A stretch of 64,000 bases of DNA from assembly GCA_020252485.1 (NCBI GenBank), contig JADCCX010000038.1, positions 1 to 64,000 of the forward strand, in the 5' to 3' direction. A program made the position numbers and the translations under genes. This DNA comes from Methylocystis sp. (GTDB lineage Bacteria; Pseudomonadota; Alphaproteobacteria; Rhizobiales; Beijerinckiaceae). The notes under the pieces were generated by a model that worked only from the letters and a program-made list of their open reading frames with translations, was not told the origin of the DNA and made no database searches. Positions 1-9,328 of this stretch are shown here, one piece after another (position 1 is the first letter of the stretch; every line of letters starts with the position of its first letter).

Positions 1-330
1 CCTCGCTTCGCGCTCCTCTCCCTCTCCCCTCGCTTCGCGCTTCTCTCCCTCTCCCCGCTGGCGGGGAGAGGGTTGGGGTGAGGGGCCTGGTGATGGGGCG
101 GAGGGAAATCACCCCGCCCCTCATCCTGTCCTTCTCCCCGTGGAGAACGGGGAGAAGGGACGCTCCCCTCGCTTCGCGCTCCTCTCCCTCTCCCCTCGCT
201 TCGCGCTTCTCTCCCTCTCCCCGCCAGCGGGGAGAGGGCCGGGGTGAGGGGCCTGGTGATGGGGCGGAGGGAAATCACCCCGCCCCTCATCCTGTCCTTC
301 TCCCCGTAAGGGACGGGGAGAAGGGACGCG
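1..330. repeat. Imperfect tandem repeat, period about 166 bp, made of GC-rich hairpins
   Basis: The first 372 bases hold no convincing gene. A unit starting CCTCGCTTCGCGCT at base 1 recurs at base 167. The following CTCTCCCCGC..GCGGGGAGAGG hairpin, the GGGTGAGGGGCCTGGTGATGG stretch and a CTTCTCCCCG..CGGGGAGAAG hairpin recur at the same 166-base offset. The two copies differ in the hairpin loops (CTGG versus CCAG, GTGGAGAA versus GTAAGGGA), so this is an old duplication and not an assembly stutter. The hairpins resemble the other palindromic elements of this window. The first copy may be cut by the window edge. Open frames across it are repeat-encoded and not protein-like. Confidence 0.85.
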
Positions 331-372
331 CCGCCTTCTCATGGCGGTCACCCCCCGCTATGAAGGCGCTTC

Positions 373-2124
373 ATGGCCAGAGCCCTTCCCTCCGACACGA
401 TTCCGCTGCTTCGCCGCCTGTGGCGGGAATGGGTGCGTCCGCACCGCTTGCAGATCGTGCTGGTGCTCGTCCTGATCGCCATTGGCGCGGCGGCCAATGC
501 GCTCTATCCGCTGCTGGTCAAGGGCGCCTTCGACCTGCTGGAGAAGAAGGACTTCGACACGCTGAAATGGGCCCCGCTCATCGTCATTGCGGTCACCGCG
601 ACCAAGGGGCTGGCGCTCTGGGGCCAGAACATCCTCACCAACCGCTTCGTCACGAGGGTCGAGGCGGATATGCAGGCGGCGCTCTATGGGCATCTGATCG
701 ACGCTGATCTCGCCCGCCTGTCGCGTGAAAGCCCAGCCTCGCTGACGCAGCGCTTCACCACGGATTTCGCCTTTATCAAGGAGGCGCTGACCCGCCTCTT
801 CACCGTGTTCTTCCGCGATGTGGCGATGCTGATCGCGCTGGTCGGCGTGCTGCTCTACATCGATTGGCAAAGCACGCTGGTGGCGGGGCTGGTCGCCCCC
901 TTCGTCATTCCGCCCATCGCGCGCGTCGGCAAAAAACTCAGGCGGGTCGCCACCGCGACGCAGGAGCAGGTTGGCGCCATGGCCGCCAATGTCTCGGAGA
1001 GTCTGGCGGGCGCGCGCGTCGCCAAGACCTATCAGCTCGAGGGCTATCTCAAGGGCCGCGCAACGCAGACCTTCGACGCAATCCGGGACCTCAAGATGAA
1101 GGCCGCCAATGCCAGGGCGCGCATGGACCCGGTGCTGGAGATCGGCGCGGGCCTCGCCATCGCGCTCGTCATCATCTTCGTCGGCTGGCGTCTGCAGAAC
1201 GGCACGACGACGCTCGGCGATTTCGCCGCCTATAGCGGGGCGCTGATCATGGCCGCCCAGCCGGTGCGCACGCTCGGCAACCTCAACGCCATCGTGCAGG
1301 AGGCGCTGGCGGCGCTGGCCCGCTATTTCGCCATCCTGGATGAAGCGCCGGCGGTGCGGGAGAAGCCGGGCGCGAGGCCGCTTTTGGTCAGCAAGGGCAG
1401 CGTCGCGTTCAAGGACGTGCGTTTCTCCTATGGCGAGGGCGCCGAGGCGCTGTCCGGCGCAAGCTTCACGGCGGAAGGCGGCAAGACCACCGCCCTGGTC
1501 GGCCGCTCCGGCTCGGGCAAATCGACTTTGCTCTCGCTCGCGCCGCGTCTCATCGATGTGGCCTCGGGCAGCGTCGCCATCGACGGGCAGGATGTGCGCG
1601 ATGTGACTTTGACCTCGCTGCGCGATCAGGTGGCGGTCGTCAGCCAGGATATCGTGCTCTACGACGACACGATCCGCGCCAATATCGCCTTCGGCAAACC
1701 GGGCGCCACCGATGCCGAGATCGAGGCGGCGGCGAAGGCAGCTGCGGCGCATGATTTCATCATGGCGCTGCCGGAGGGCTACGGGAGCGCCGTCGGCGAC
1801 CGGGGCGGGCGCTTGTCCGGCGGCGAGCGCCAGCGGGTAGCGCTGGCGAGGGCCTTTCTGAAGAATGCGCCGATCCTGCTGCTCGACGAGGCGACCTCGG
1901 CGCTCGATGCGGAATCGGAGGCGCAGGTGCAGCAGGCTTTGGCCAAGCTGATGCGGGGCCGCACCGCGATCGTCATCGCCCACCGCCTCTCCACCGTGCG
2001 CGATGCCGACCGCATCGTGGTGCTCGATCAGGGGCGCGTCGCGGAGGAGGGAGCCCATGCCGCGCTTGTGAAGCGCAAGGGCGGCATCTATGCCGGGCTC
2101 TACAAGCGGCAGTTCGAGGAGTAG
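373..2124 (+). CDS. ABC exporter, fused permease and ATPase (MsbA/lipid or drug exporter type)
   Basis: 583-residue half-transporter that would act as a homodimer in the inner membrane to export a lipid or drug-like substrate. The first 320 residues carry about six hydrophobic helices in exporter-type arrangement. The ATPase half shows Walker A GRSGSGKST (about 377-385), the signature LSGGERQRVALARA, Walker B LLLDEATSALD and the H-loop IAHRLST. Length and architecture are typical of MsbA-like proteins, but the substrate cannot be read from sequence. It ends 6 bases before polA on the same strand, so the two may be co-transcribed. The hairpin-rich repeat lies immediately upstream. Confidence 0.9.
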   Translation: MARALPSDTIPLLRRLWREWVRPHRLQIVLVLVLIAIGAAANALYPLLVKGAFDLLEKKDFDTLKWAPLIVIAVTATKGLALWGQNILTNRFVTRVEADMQAALYGHLIDADLARLSRESPASLTQRFTTDFAFIKEALTRLFTVFFRDVAMLIALVGVLLYIDWQSTLVAGLVAPFVIPPIARVGKKLRRVATATQEQVGAMAANVSESLAGARVAKTYQLEGYLKGRATQTFDAIRDLKMKAANARARMDPVLEIGAGLAIALVIIFVGWRLQNGTTTLGDFAAYSGALIMAAQPVRTLGNLNAIVQEALAALARYFAILDEAPAVREKPGARPLLVSKGSVAFKDVRFSYGEGAEALSGASFTAEGGKTTALVGRSGSGKSTLLSLAPRLIDVASGSVAIDGQDVRDVTLTSLRDQVAVVSQDIVLYDDTIRANIAFGKPGATDAEIEAAAKAAAAHDFIMALPEGYGSAVGDRGGRLSGGERQRVALARAFLKNAPILLLDEATSALDAESEAQVQQALAKLMRGRTAIVIAHRLSTVRDADRIVVLDQGRVAEEGAHAALVKRKGGIYAGLYKRQFEE

Positions 2125-2130
2125 CCAGCC

Positions 2131-5100
2131 ATGACCACCAGGCCGATCGGCAAAGGCGACCGTGTCTTCCTGGTCGATGGCTCGAACTTTATCTTCCGCG
2201 CCTATTTCCAGTCGATGAACCAGGACCGGAAATACAATTACCGGTCCGATGGCCTGCCGGTCGGGGCAATCCGGCTGTTCGCGACGAAGATGCTGCAATT
2301 CGTCAAGGATGGCGTGCTGGGCGTGAAGCCCACGCATCTCGCCATCATCTTCGACAAGTCGGAGAACTCATTCCGCAAGGACCTTTACCCCGCCTACAAG
2401 GGAAACCGCTCCGCGCCGCCCGAGGATCTGGTCCCGCAGTTTCCGCTGATGCGCGAGACGGTGAAGGCCTTCGGTATGATCCCCGTGGAGCAGGACACCT
2501 ACGAGGCGGATGACCTGATCGCGACCTATGCGCGCCAGGCCGCCGATGCCGGCGCTGAGGTGCTGATCGTCTCCGCCGACAAGGATCTGATGCAGCTGAT
2601 CGAGCCCGGCGTCGCGATGTATGATCCGGCGTCCGGCGCCGCTGGCACCAAGGGCGCGCGCGAGGAGCGCAAGATCGGCCGCGACGAGGTGATCGCCTAT
2701 TTCGGCGTGCCGCCCGAGCGCGTGGCGGACGTCCAGGCGCTGGCCGGGGACAGCACCGACAATGTGCCGGGCGCGCCGGGCATCGGCCTCAAGACCGCCG
2801 CCCAGATGATCCAGGATTACGGCGATCTTGACACGCTGCTTGCCCGCGCCGGCGAGATCAAACAGCCCAAGAAGCGCGAAACGCTCACCGATCCCGCCGT
2901 CATCGAGAAGGTGCGCATCTCGCGCCGGCTCGTCGATCTCGTGCGCGATGTGCCGCTCGTGACGCCGCTGGCGGATCTGGCGCTGCCGCCCTTCGAGGCG
3001 AAGGCGCTGGTTGCGTTTTTGAAGGCGATGGAGTTCAGCACCATCACGCGGCGTGTCGCGGAACTGGGCTCGGTGGATGTCAATGAAATCGAGCCGGATG
3101 AGCGGCTCAGGGTGGGCAGTTATGGCCCCCAATCCCTCCCGAATGCGGAGAAAGCGGCAAGCGCCACGACCGGGGAAGGCTTGCCGCCCACCCGGCCCGG
3201 CTCCGCCGCGCCGCCCTCCCCGCAAGGGGGAGGGAAGAGCGCCAGCACCCCCGCGGCCCTGGCGGAAGCCCGCAAATCGGAGGGCGCCACGACGAAGATC
3301 GATCCGGCGGCCTATCAGCGGATCACCTCGCTCGACGTGCTGGATCAATGGCTGGCGGAAGCGCGCGATCAGGGCTACCTCGCCGTGGATACCGAGACGG
3401 ATAGCCTCGATGCCATGCAGGCCAATCTCGTCGGCTTCTCGCTGGCGCTGGCCCCCGGCAAGGCCGCCTATGCGCCATTGCTGCACAAGGGCGAGGGCAG
3501 TGGCGACCTCTTCGGCGGCGGCGATCTCCTCGCCGGACAGATGGAAACGAAGCCCGCGCTTGACCGGCTGAAGGCCGTGCTGGAGGACGAAAGCGTTCTC
3601 AAGATCGGCCAGAACATCAAGTTCGACATGCTGGTCTTCCGTCAGCACGGCATCGAACTCCGCAATATCGACGACACGATGCTGATGTCCTATGCGCTTG
3701 ATGGCGGCGCGGGCGGCGGCGGTCATGGCATGGATGCGCTGTCCACCCGCTGGCTCGGCCACACGCCGATCAGCTTCGATACGGTGACGGGCACCGGCAA
3801 GAACCGCATCACCTTCGACCGTGTCCCGCTCGACCGGGCGACCGCCTATGCGGCGGAGGATGCGGATGTGACGCTGCGGCTCTGGCGCGTGCTGAAGCCG
3901 CGCCTGCCGGCCGAAGCCATGACCACCGTCTATGAAACGCTGGAGCGTCCGCTCGCTGCGGTGCTGATGCGCATGGAGCGGCGCGGTATTGCTATCGACC
4001 GGCAAATTCTCTCACGCCTCTCGGGCGAATTCGCTCAGCGCATGGCGGGGCTGGAGGATGAGATCCAGAAGCTCGTGGGCGAACCGTTCAACCTCGGCTC
4101 GCCCAAGCAGCTGGGCGACATTCTTTTCGGCAAGATGGGGCTGCCAGGCGGCAAGAAGACCGCGACCGGCCAATGGGCGACGGGCGCGGGAGCTTTGGAG
4201 GATCTGGCCGAGCAGGGGCATGAGCTGCCCGCCCGCATCCTAGACTGGCGTCAGCTCTCCAAGCTGAAATCGACCTATACCGATGCGCTGCCCGGCTATG
4301 TGAACCCGCAGACCAACCGCGTGCACACCTCCTTCGCGCTTGCCGCGACGACGACGGGCCGGCTCTCCTCCTCGGAGCCCAATATCCAGAACATTCCGGT
4401 CAGGAACGAGCAGGGCCGCAAGATCCGCACCGCCTTCGTGGCGACTCCCGGCCACCGGCTGATCTCCGCCGATTACAGCCAGATCGAACTGCGCGTGCTC
4501 GCCCATATGGCGCATATCCCACAATTGACGAAGGCCTTCGCCGATGGGCTCGACATTCACGCCATGACGGCCTCGGAGATGTTCGGCGTGCCGATCCAGG
4601 GCATGCCCTCCGAGGTGAGGCGCCGCGCGAAAGCGATCAATTTCGGCATCATCTACGGCATTTCCGCCTTCGGCCTCGCCAATCAGCTCGGCATCAGCCG
4701 CGAGGAGGCGGGGGCCTATATCCGCACCTATTTCGAGCGCTTCCCCGGCATCAGGGATTACATGGAGGCGACGAAGAAGGCGGTGCACCGCGATGGCTTC
4801 GTCTCCACCATCTTCGGGCGCAAATGCCATTATCCGCAGATCGGCACCAAGAACCCGTCGGAGCGCGCCTTCCTCGAACGCGCGGCGATCAATGCGCCGA
4901 TCCAAGGCTCGGCGGCGGATATCATCCGGCGCGCCATGGTGCGCATGGACGGCGCGCTGGCCAAGGCGAAGCTCTCGACGCAGATGCTGCTGCAGGTGCA
5001 TGACGAATTGATCTTCGAAGCGCCGGAAGCGGAGGTCGGCGAGGCGATCCCGGTGATCAAGGCGGTGATGATCGAGGCGCCGCTGCCGGCCGTGCAGCTG

Positions 5101-5157
5101 GCCGTGCCGTTACAGGTGGATGCGCGCGCCGCCCTCAACTGGGACGACGCGCATTAG
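2131..5157 (+). CDS. polA: DNA polymerase I
   Basis: 1008-residue repair and lagging-strand polymerase. The N-terminal 5' nuclease (about 10-300) has the acidic motifs EADDLIA and ADKDLMQ and the helix-hairpin-helix region PGIGLKTA. The central 3'-5' exonuclease keeps its catalytic acidic motif, DTETDS (about 420). The C-terminal polymerase has motif A DYSQIELR (about 779), motif B RRRAKAINFGIIYG and motif C QVHDELIFE (about 955). Residues about 330-385, the linker between nuclease and exonuclease, are rich in Pro/Gly/Ala and contain an in-frame palindromic repeat (annotated separately). Its stop overlaps by 3 bases the stop of the convergent dehydrogenase gene. Confidence 0.97.
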   Translation: MTTRPIGKGDRVFLVDGSNFIFRAYFQSMNQDRKYNYRSDGLPVGAIRLFATKMLQFVKDGVLGVKPTHLAIIFDKSENSFRKDLYPAYKGNRSAPPEDLVPQFPLMRETVKAFGMIPVEQDTYEADDLIATYARQAADAGAEVLIVSADKDLMQLIEPGVAMYDPASGAAGTKGAREERKIGRDEVIAYFGVPPERVADVQALAGDSTDNVPGAPGIGLKTAAQMIQDYGDLDTLLARAGEIKQPKKRETLTDPAVIEKVRISRRLVDLVRDVPLVTPLADLALPPFEAKALVAFLKAMEFSTITRRVAELGSVDVNEIEPDERLRVGSYGPQSLPNAEKAASATTGEGLPPTRPGSAAPPSPQGGGKSASTPAALAEARKSEGATTKIDPAAYQRITSLDVLDQWLAEARDQGYLAVDTETDSLDAMQANLVGFSLALAPGKAAYAPLLHKGEGSGDLFGGGDLLAGQMETKPALDRLKAVLEDESVLKIGQNIKFDMLVFRQHGIELRNIDDTMLMSYALDGGAGGGGHGMDALSTRWLGHTPISFDTVTGTGKNRITFDRVPLDRATAYAAEDADVTLRLWRVLKPRLPAEAMTTVYETLERPLAAVLMRMERRGIAIDRQILSRLSGEFAQRMAGLEDEIQKLVGEPFNLGSPKQLGDILFGKMGLPGGKKTATGQWATGAGALEDLAEQGHELPARILDWRQLSKLKSTYTDALPGYVNPQTNRVHTSFALAATTTGRLSSSEPNIQNIPVRNEQGRKIRTAFVATPGHRLISADYSQIELRVLAHMAHIPQLTKAFADGLDIHAMTASEMFGVPIQGMPSEVRRRAKAINFGIIYGISAFGLANQLGISREEAGAYIRTYFERFPGIRDYMEATKKAVHRDGFVSTIFGRKCHYPQIGTKNPSERAFLERAAINAPIQGSAADIIRRAMVRMDGALAKAKLSTQMLLQVHDELIFEAPEAEVGEAIPVIKAVMIEAPLPAVQLAVPLQVDARAALNWDDAH
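3187..3235. repeat. Palindromic element in frame inside polA
   Basis: The segment begins CCCACCCGGC and ends in the perfect hairpin core CCCTCCCC-GCAAG-GGGGAGGG (3214-3234). It matches the right half of the intergenic element at 10.68-10.74 kb and the right end of those at 47.9 and 54.5 kb. Here it is translated as about 17 residues (353-369, including PPSPQGGGK) in the polymerase I linker, without breaking the frame. Insertion into a tolerant linker is inferred; comparison with polA of relatives would show whether these residues are absent elsewhere. Confidence 0.75.
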
Positions 5158-8039
5158 CGCAAAGCCCCGTCCAGCACGCGCACGACATGGACGGCCTCGC
5201 GGTCCGCGCCATCCCTGATCTGGTGCCGGCAGGAGGCGCCATCGGCCACGATGATGTCGTCGGCATCCGCCTTGCGAACGGCCGGCAGCAGCGAAAGCTC
5301 GGCCATCTGCAGCGAAACATCGATGTGGCGGGCGTCGTAGCCGAAGGCGCCGGCCATGCCGCAGCAGCTTGATTCGATCAGCGTCACCGAGAGGCCGGGC
5401 ACGGCCTTGAGGCAGGCCTCGACCGCGCCCATCGCATCCGCCGCCTTCTGGTGGCAATGGCCGTGCAGATGCGCCTTGCGGCCCGCCTGATCCTTGAGCG
5501 GCAGGCTCACCTTGCCGGAGGCGAGATCGGCGGCCAGCAATTCCTCGATCAGCAGCGCGGCGGCCTTGATCGGCTCGGCCTGCTCTTTGGGCAGGAGCGC
5601 GCCGAACTCGTCGCGCAGCGTCAGCAGGCAGGAAGGCTCAAGCCCCACCACTTTCGCGCCCCGGGCGATGAAGGGCAGCAGCGCTTCCGCCGTGCGCGCC
5701 GCCTCCTTGCGCGCCTCAGCGACCTGCCCGCAGGCGAGATAGGTCCGCCCGCAGCAGAGCGCCCGGCCTCCGTCTTGAGGCGGGATGCGGTGCAGGCGGT
5801 ACCCGGCTGCTTTGAGCACCCGCGTCGCGGCCTCCAGGTTCTCCCGCTCGAAGGCGCGGTTGAACGTGTCGCCCCAGAGGATGACGTCGAGGCCATCGCC
5901 CGCGACATCGGCAGGGGAGGCGACCGCCCCAGTTTCGCGCCACGGCTCCCGCCAGACCGGCAGCGATCGGCGCGCCGAAAAGCCAAGGAGCTTCTCCGAG
6001 AGCGCCGCCAGCCCCGGCACCTGGTCGCGCAGGTTGAGGAGCGGCGCGAGCTTCGCCGCCCATCCGGCATAGCGGGGCAGATGCGCGACCAGCCGCTCCT
6101 TCAGCGGCAGGCCGTGGCGGGCATGATAATGGCTCAGGAACTCCACCTTCATCTTCGCCATATCGACGCCGGTGGGGCATTCGCGCTGACAGGCCTTGCA
6201 GCCGACGCAAAGGTCCATCGCCTCCTTCATGGCCGGAGACGTGAAGGCATCGGCTCCCAACTGTCCCGAGATCGCCAGCCGCAGCGCATTGGCGCGTCCC
6301 CGCGTGACATGGGTTTCGTCCTTTGTGACCCGGTAGGACGGGCACATCGCGCCGCCCGAGAGCTTCCGGCAGGCGCCGTTGTTGTTGCACATCTCGATGG
6401 CCTGTCCGAAACCGCCGGCAGCCGACCAGTCGAGCGCTTCGTGGCCGGGCAGGGCGGTCCGGTAGCCTTCGCCGAAGCGCATCAGCCGGCGATCGTCGAA
6501 TCGGAGCGGCTCCACGATCTTGCCCGGGTTGAGCCGGTTTTCGGGGTCGAAGGCTTGCTTCACCTCGCTGAAGGCCGCCGTGAGCCTCGCGCCGAACAAA
6601 GGCTCGATGAATTCCGAGCGCGAGATGCCGTCGCCATGCTCGCCGGAATAGGAGCCCTCGAAGCGCTTCACCAGCGCCGCCGTCTCCTCGGCGATGCTCC
6701 GCATGGCCTTCACGCCCTCCGCCGTTTTCATGTTGAGGATGGGGCGCACATGCAGGCAGCCGACCGAGGCATGGGCATACCAGGTGCCGCGCGTGCCATG
6801 GCTGGCGAAGATATCGGTGACGGCTGCCGTGTAATCGGCGAGCCTGTCCAGCGGCACGGCGCAATCCTCGATGAAGGAGACCGGCTTTCCATCGCCCTTC
6901 ATCGACATCATGATGTTGAGGCAGGCCTCCCGCACCTCCCAGACCTGCTTCTGCCGGGCGGGCTCGATCACCTCAACGATGGCATCGGGGAAGCCGTGGT
7001 CCGCCATGCATTGATCCAGCCGCTTCAGATCGCGCTTCAGATCATCAAGGGAATCGCCGGCGAATTCGACGAGCAGCAGGCAATCCGGCTGGCCTTTGGT
7101 GATATCCGCCAGCGTGCGCCGGAAGAGCGGGATATCGGCGCCCAGCGCCAGCACGTTGCTGTCGACAAGCTCGACCGCCACAGGGCCGAGCGCCACCAGA
7201 TGCCGCGTCGTTTCCATGGCGGCGCGAAAGCCGGGAAAATGACAAACGCCCATGACGCGGTGGGCGGGCAGGCGCGAGAGCTTCAGCGTCACCGCCGTGA
7301 AGGCGGCAAGCGTTCCTTCCGAGCCGACAAGCAGATGCGCGAGGTTCGGATCAGGCTCGATGAGGCTGTCAAGGTTGTAGCCGCCCACCCGCCGCTGCAC
7401 CTTGGGATAACGTGCGATGATCTCCGCGCGCTCCCGCTCAGCGATGCGCAGCATGTCCTGCGCCAGCGCCTGCGCCGTGGTCGCGTTATGCGTGGCGAAA
7501 TGGATCGCCTCACCGCTCGCCAGCAGGGCATCGACGGCCAGAACATTGTCGACCATCTTGCCGTAGCGGATGGACCGCGCGCCGCAGGAATTGTTGCCCG
7601 TCATGCCGCCGATCGTGCAGCGGCTGGCGGTTGAGGGCTCCACCGGGAAAAACAGCCCGTCCGCCCTGAGCCGCGCATTGAGCTGCTCCAGCACCATGCC
7701 CGGTTCGACGGTCACGGTCTGGGCTTCGGGATCATAATCGAGCAGCCGGTTGAAGGCGCTGCTGCAATCGACAACGATGCCGTTGCCGATCGGCTGGCCG
7801 TTCTGGCTGGTGCCGCCGCCCCGCATGATAACAGGCACGCCGCGCCTGCGGGCGATGTCGAGGCAGGCAGCGATATCGTCGGCGCTGCGGGGAAAAACCA
7901 CGCCCTGCGGCATCATCTGATAAATGGACGCATCGGTGGCGAAACGCCCGCGCGTGAAGGCATCGAACCGCACTTCTCCGGAAACGGCTTTTTGCAGCCG
8001 CCGTTCGAGGTCGAGATCGCGACTGACTGACGTGTTCAT
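5154..8039 (-). CDS. FAD-linked D-2-hydroxyacid dehydrogenase with Fe-S/CCG domains (YdiJ type)
   Basis: About 961 residues from the ATG at 8039; an in-frame upstream extension to 8129 looks non-coding and would overlap the divergent gene. The N-terminal half is an FAD-binding-4/FAD-oxidase-C module (MRGGGTSQNG flavin loop, GGMTGNNSCGARS). The C-terminal half has a four-cysteine cluster motif CVGCKACQRECP and two CCG-type motifs (ALCCGRTY, SSCCGMAGAFGY). This arrangement is that of E. coli YdiJ, a D-2-hydroxyglutarate dehydrogenase passing electrons to the quinone pool; glycolate or lactate oxidation is an alternative. It is divergent from an aminotransferase acting on glyoxylate, which favours a 2-hydroxyacid/glyoxylate role. 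Confidence 0.85.
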   Translation of the reverse strand: MNTSVSRDLDLERRLQKAVSGEVRFDAFTRGRFATDASIYQMMPQGVVFPRSADDIAACLDIARRRGVPVIMRGGGTSQNGQPIGNGIVVDCSSAFNRLLDYDPEAQTVTVEPGMVLEQLNARLRADGLFFPVEPSTASRCTIGGMTGNNSCGARSIRYGKMVDNVLAVDALLASGEAIHFATHNATTAQALAQDMLRIAERERAEIIARYPKVQRRVGGYNLDSLIEPDPNLAHLLVGSEGTLAAFTAVTLKLSRLPAHRVMGVCHFPGFRAAMETTRHLVALGPVAVELVDSNVLALGADIPLFRRTLADITKGQPDCLLLVEFAGDSLDDLKRDLKRLDQCMADHGFPDAIVEVIEPARQKQVWEVREACLNIMMSMKGDGKPVSFIEDCAVPLDRLADYTAAVTDIFASHGTRGTWYAHASVGCLHVRPILNMKTAEGVKAMRSIAEETAALVKRFEGSYSGEHGDGISRSEFIEPLFGARLTAAFSEVKQAFDPENRLNPGKIVEPLRFDDRRLMRFGEGYRTALPGHEALDWSAAGGFGQAIEMCNNNGACRKLSGGAMCPSYRVTKDETHVTRGRANALRLAISGQLGADAFTSPAMKEAMDLCVGCKACQRECPTGVDMAKMKVEFLSHYHARHGLPLKERLVAHLPRYAGWAAKLAPLLNLRDQVPGLAALSEKLLGFSARRSLPVWREPWRETGAVASPADVAGDGLDVILWGDTFNRAFERENLEAATRVLKAAGYRLHRIPPQDGGRALCCGRTYLACGQVAEARKEAARTAEALLPFIARGAKVVGLEPSCLLTLRDEFGALLPKEQAEPIKAAALLIEELLAADLASGKVSLPLKDQAGRKAHLHGHCHQKAADAMGAVEACLKAVPGLSVTLIESSCCGMAGAFGYDARHIDVSLQMAELSLLPAVRKADADDIIVADGASCRHQIRDGADREAVHVVRVLDGALR

Positions 8040-8061
8040 CGAGAGGCTGTACCACAGTGTT

Positions 8062-8084
8062 TTTTGGGAATACAAAGCCCAAAA
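8062..8084. promoter_or_regulatory. Inverted repeat in the divergent promoter region
   Basis: TTTTGGG (8062-8068) and CCCAAAA (8078-8084) form an inverted repeat with a 9-base AT-rich spacer. It sits in the 88-base gap between the divergent dehydrogenase and aminotransferase starts. Position and symmetry suit a regulator-binding site shared by both genes, but no regulator gene is adjacent, so the role is inferred. Confidence 0.4.
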
Positions 8085-8127
8085 CAGCGGTCGAAGCCCT
8101 TCAATGATCGCAGGACAGGAAACGCAC

Positions 8128-9318
8128 ATGCACCAGCCCGGCCGCCATTTTCTGCAATTGCCAGGTCCCTCGAATACGCCGCTGGCGGTGCTGGCCGCGA
8201 TCGCAATGCCGACGATCGATCATCGCGGACCCGAGTTCCAGAAGCTGGGGCGAGAGGTTCTGGCGCGCATCCGGCCGGTTTTCGGAACCGCGAACCCGGT
8301 CATCATCTATCCGGCGAGCGGCACCGGCGCCTGGGAGGCGGCCCTCGTCAACACGCTGAAGCCGGGCGATGAGGTGCTGATGTACCGGACCGGCTGGTTC
8401 GCGACGCTCTGGCACAAGATGGCGACCAAGCTTGGCCTTAAGGCCGGGATCATCGAGAGCGACTGGCGCACCGGCGCCGAAGCCTCCGCCATCGAGGCGC
8501 GGCTGCGCGAGGACAAGGGCCATGCCATCAAGGCGGTCTGCGTCGTCCATAACGAGACCTCGACCGGCTGCGTCACCGATATCGCCGCCGTCCGGCGGGC
8601 CATCGATGCGGCGGGTCACCCGGCGCTGCTGATGGCCGACACGATCTCGGGGCTGGGCTCGCTGGAATACAAGCACGACGAATGGGGCGTGGACGTCTCG
8701 ATCGCAGGTTCCCAGAAAGGCCTGATGCTGCCGCCGGGCCTCTCGTTCAATGCCGTGTCGGACAAGGCGCTCGCCGTCTCGAAGACCGGCGGCTCGCCGC
8801 GCTCCTACTGGGACTGGGCCGAGATGCTCGCCAGCAATGCGACGGGATTTTTCCCCACGACTCCGGCCACCAATATGCTGCAGGGTCTGAAAGTGGCGCT
8901 CGATCTGCTGGAGGCCGAGGGAATGTCCAATGTCTTCGCCCGCCATGACCGCGCGGCGGAGGCGACGCGCCGGGCAGTCAGGCATTGGGGCCTCGAGACG
9001 GTTTGCACCCGGCCATCGGACCATTCGAGCGTGCTGACCGCCGTCTTCGTGCCGGAAGGGCACTCGGCGGATGGTCTGCGCAAGATCATTCTGGAAAACT
9101 TCAACATGTCTCTGGGCAGCGGCCTTGGCATGCTCGCCGACAAGGTGTTCCGCATCGGTCATCTCGGCGATTTCCATGACCTGATGGTCACCGGAACGCT
9201 CTCGGGCGTCGAGATGGGGATGGCTGCGGCCGGCATTCCCCATCGTGCGGGCGGCGTTACGGCAGCGATGCATTACCTGCAGGGCAACAGGGGCCCCCTG
9301 CTCGCCGCGGCAGAATAA
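8128..9318 (+). CDS. Serine-glyoxylate (alanine-glyoxylate) aminotransferase, PLP class V
   Basis: 396 residues from the ATG at 8128, preceded by AGGACAGGA; a longer in-frame opening would overlap the divergent gene. The N-terminal PGPSNTP motif, the YPASGTGAWEAAL phosphate region and the Schiff-base lysine in IAGSQKGLMLPPGL (about residue 200) place it in the class V SGAT/AGAT family. These enzymes transfer an amino group from serine or alanine to glyoxylate, giving glycine and hydroxypyruvate or pyruvate. In serine-cycle methylotrophs it is SgaA, but no other serine-cycle gene except fhs (13 kb away) is present, so simple glyoxylate detoxification is equally likely. Confidence 0.9.
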   Translation: MHQPGRHFLQLPGPSNTPLAVLAAIAMPTIDHRGPEFQKLGREVLARIRPVFGTANPVIIYPASGTGAWEAALVNTLKPGDEVLMYRTGWFATLWHKMATKLGLKAGIIESDWRTGAEASAIEARLREDKGHAIKAVCVVHNETSTGCVTDIAAVRRAIDAAGHPALLMADTISGLGSLEYKHDEWGVDVSIAGSQKGLMLPPGLSFNAVSDKALAVSKTGGSPRSYWDWAEMLASNATGFFPTTPATNMLQGLKVALDLLEAEGMSNVFARHDRAAEATRRAVRHWGLETVCTRPSDHSSVLTAVFVPEGHSADGLRKIILENFNMSLGSGLGMLADKVFRIGHLGDFHDLMVTGTLSGVEMGMAAAGIPHRAGGVTAAMHYLQGNRGPLLAAAE

Positions 9319-9328
9319 CGCGTCGGGA

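Noticed and set aside
78-707. 209-codon plus-strand frame beginning in the tandem repeat
   Set aside because: Its first part is repeat-encoded and the rest is out of frame within the ABC exporter gene.
2368-4005. 545-codon minus-strand frame inside polA
   Set aside because: Fully antisense to polymerase I with its motifs; low-complexity His/Arg/Gly composition.
5451-7634. 727-codon plus-strand frame opposite the YdiJ-type dehydrogenase
   Set aside because: It is antisense to a gene with many conserved motifs, is rich in Arg/Ala/Gly/His as expected for high-GC mirror frames, and has no recognisable domain.
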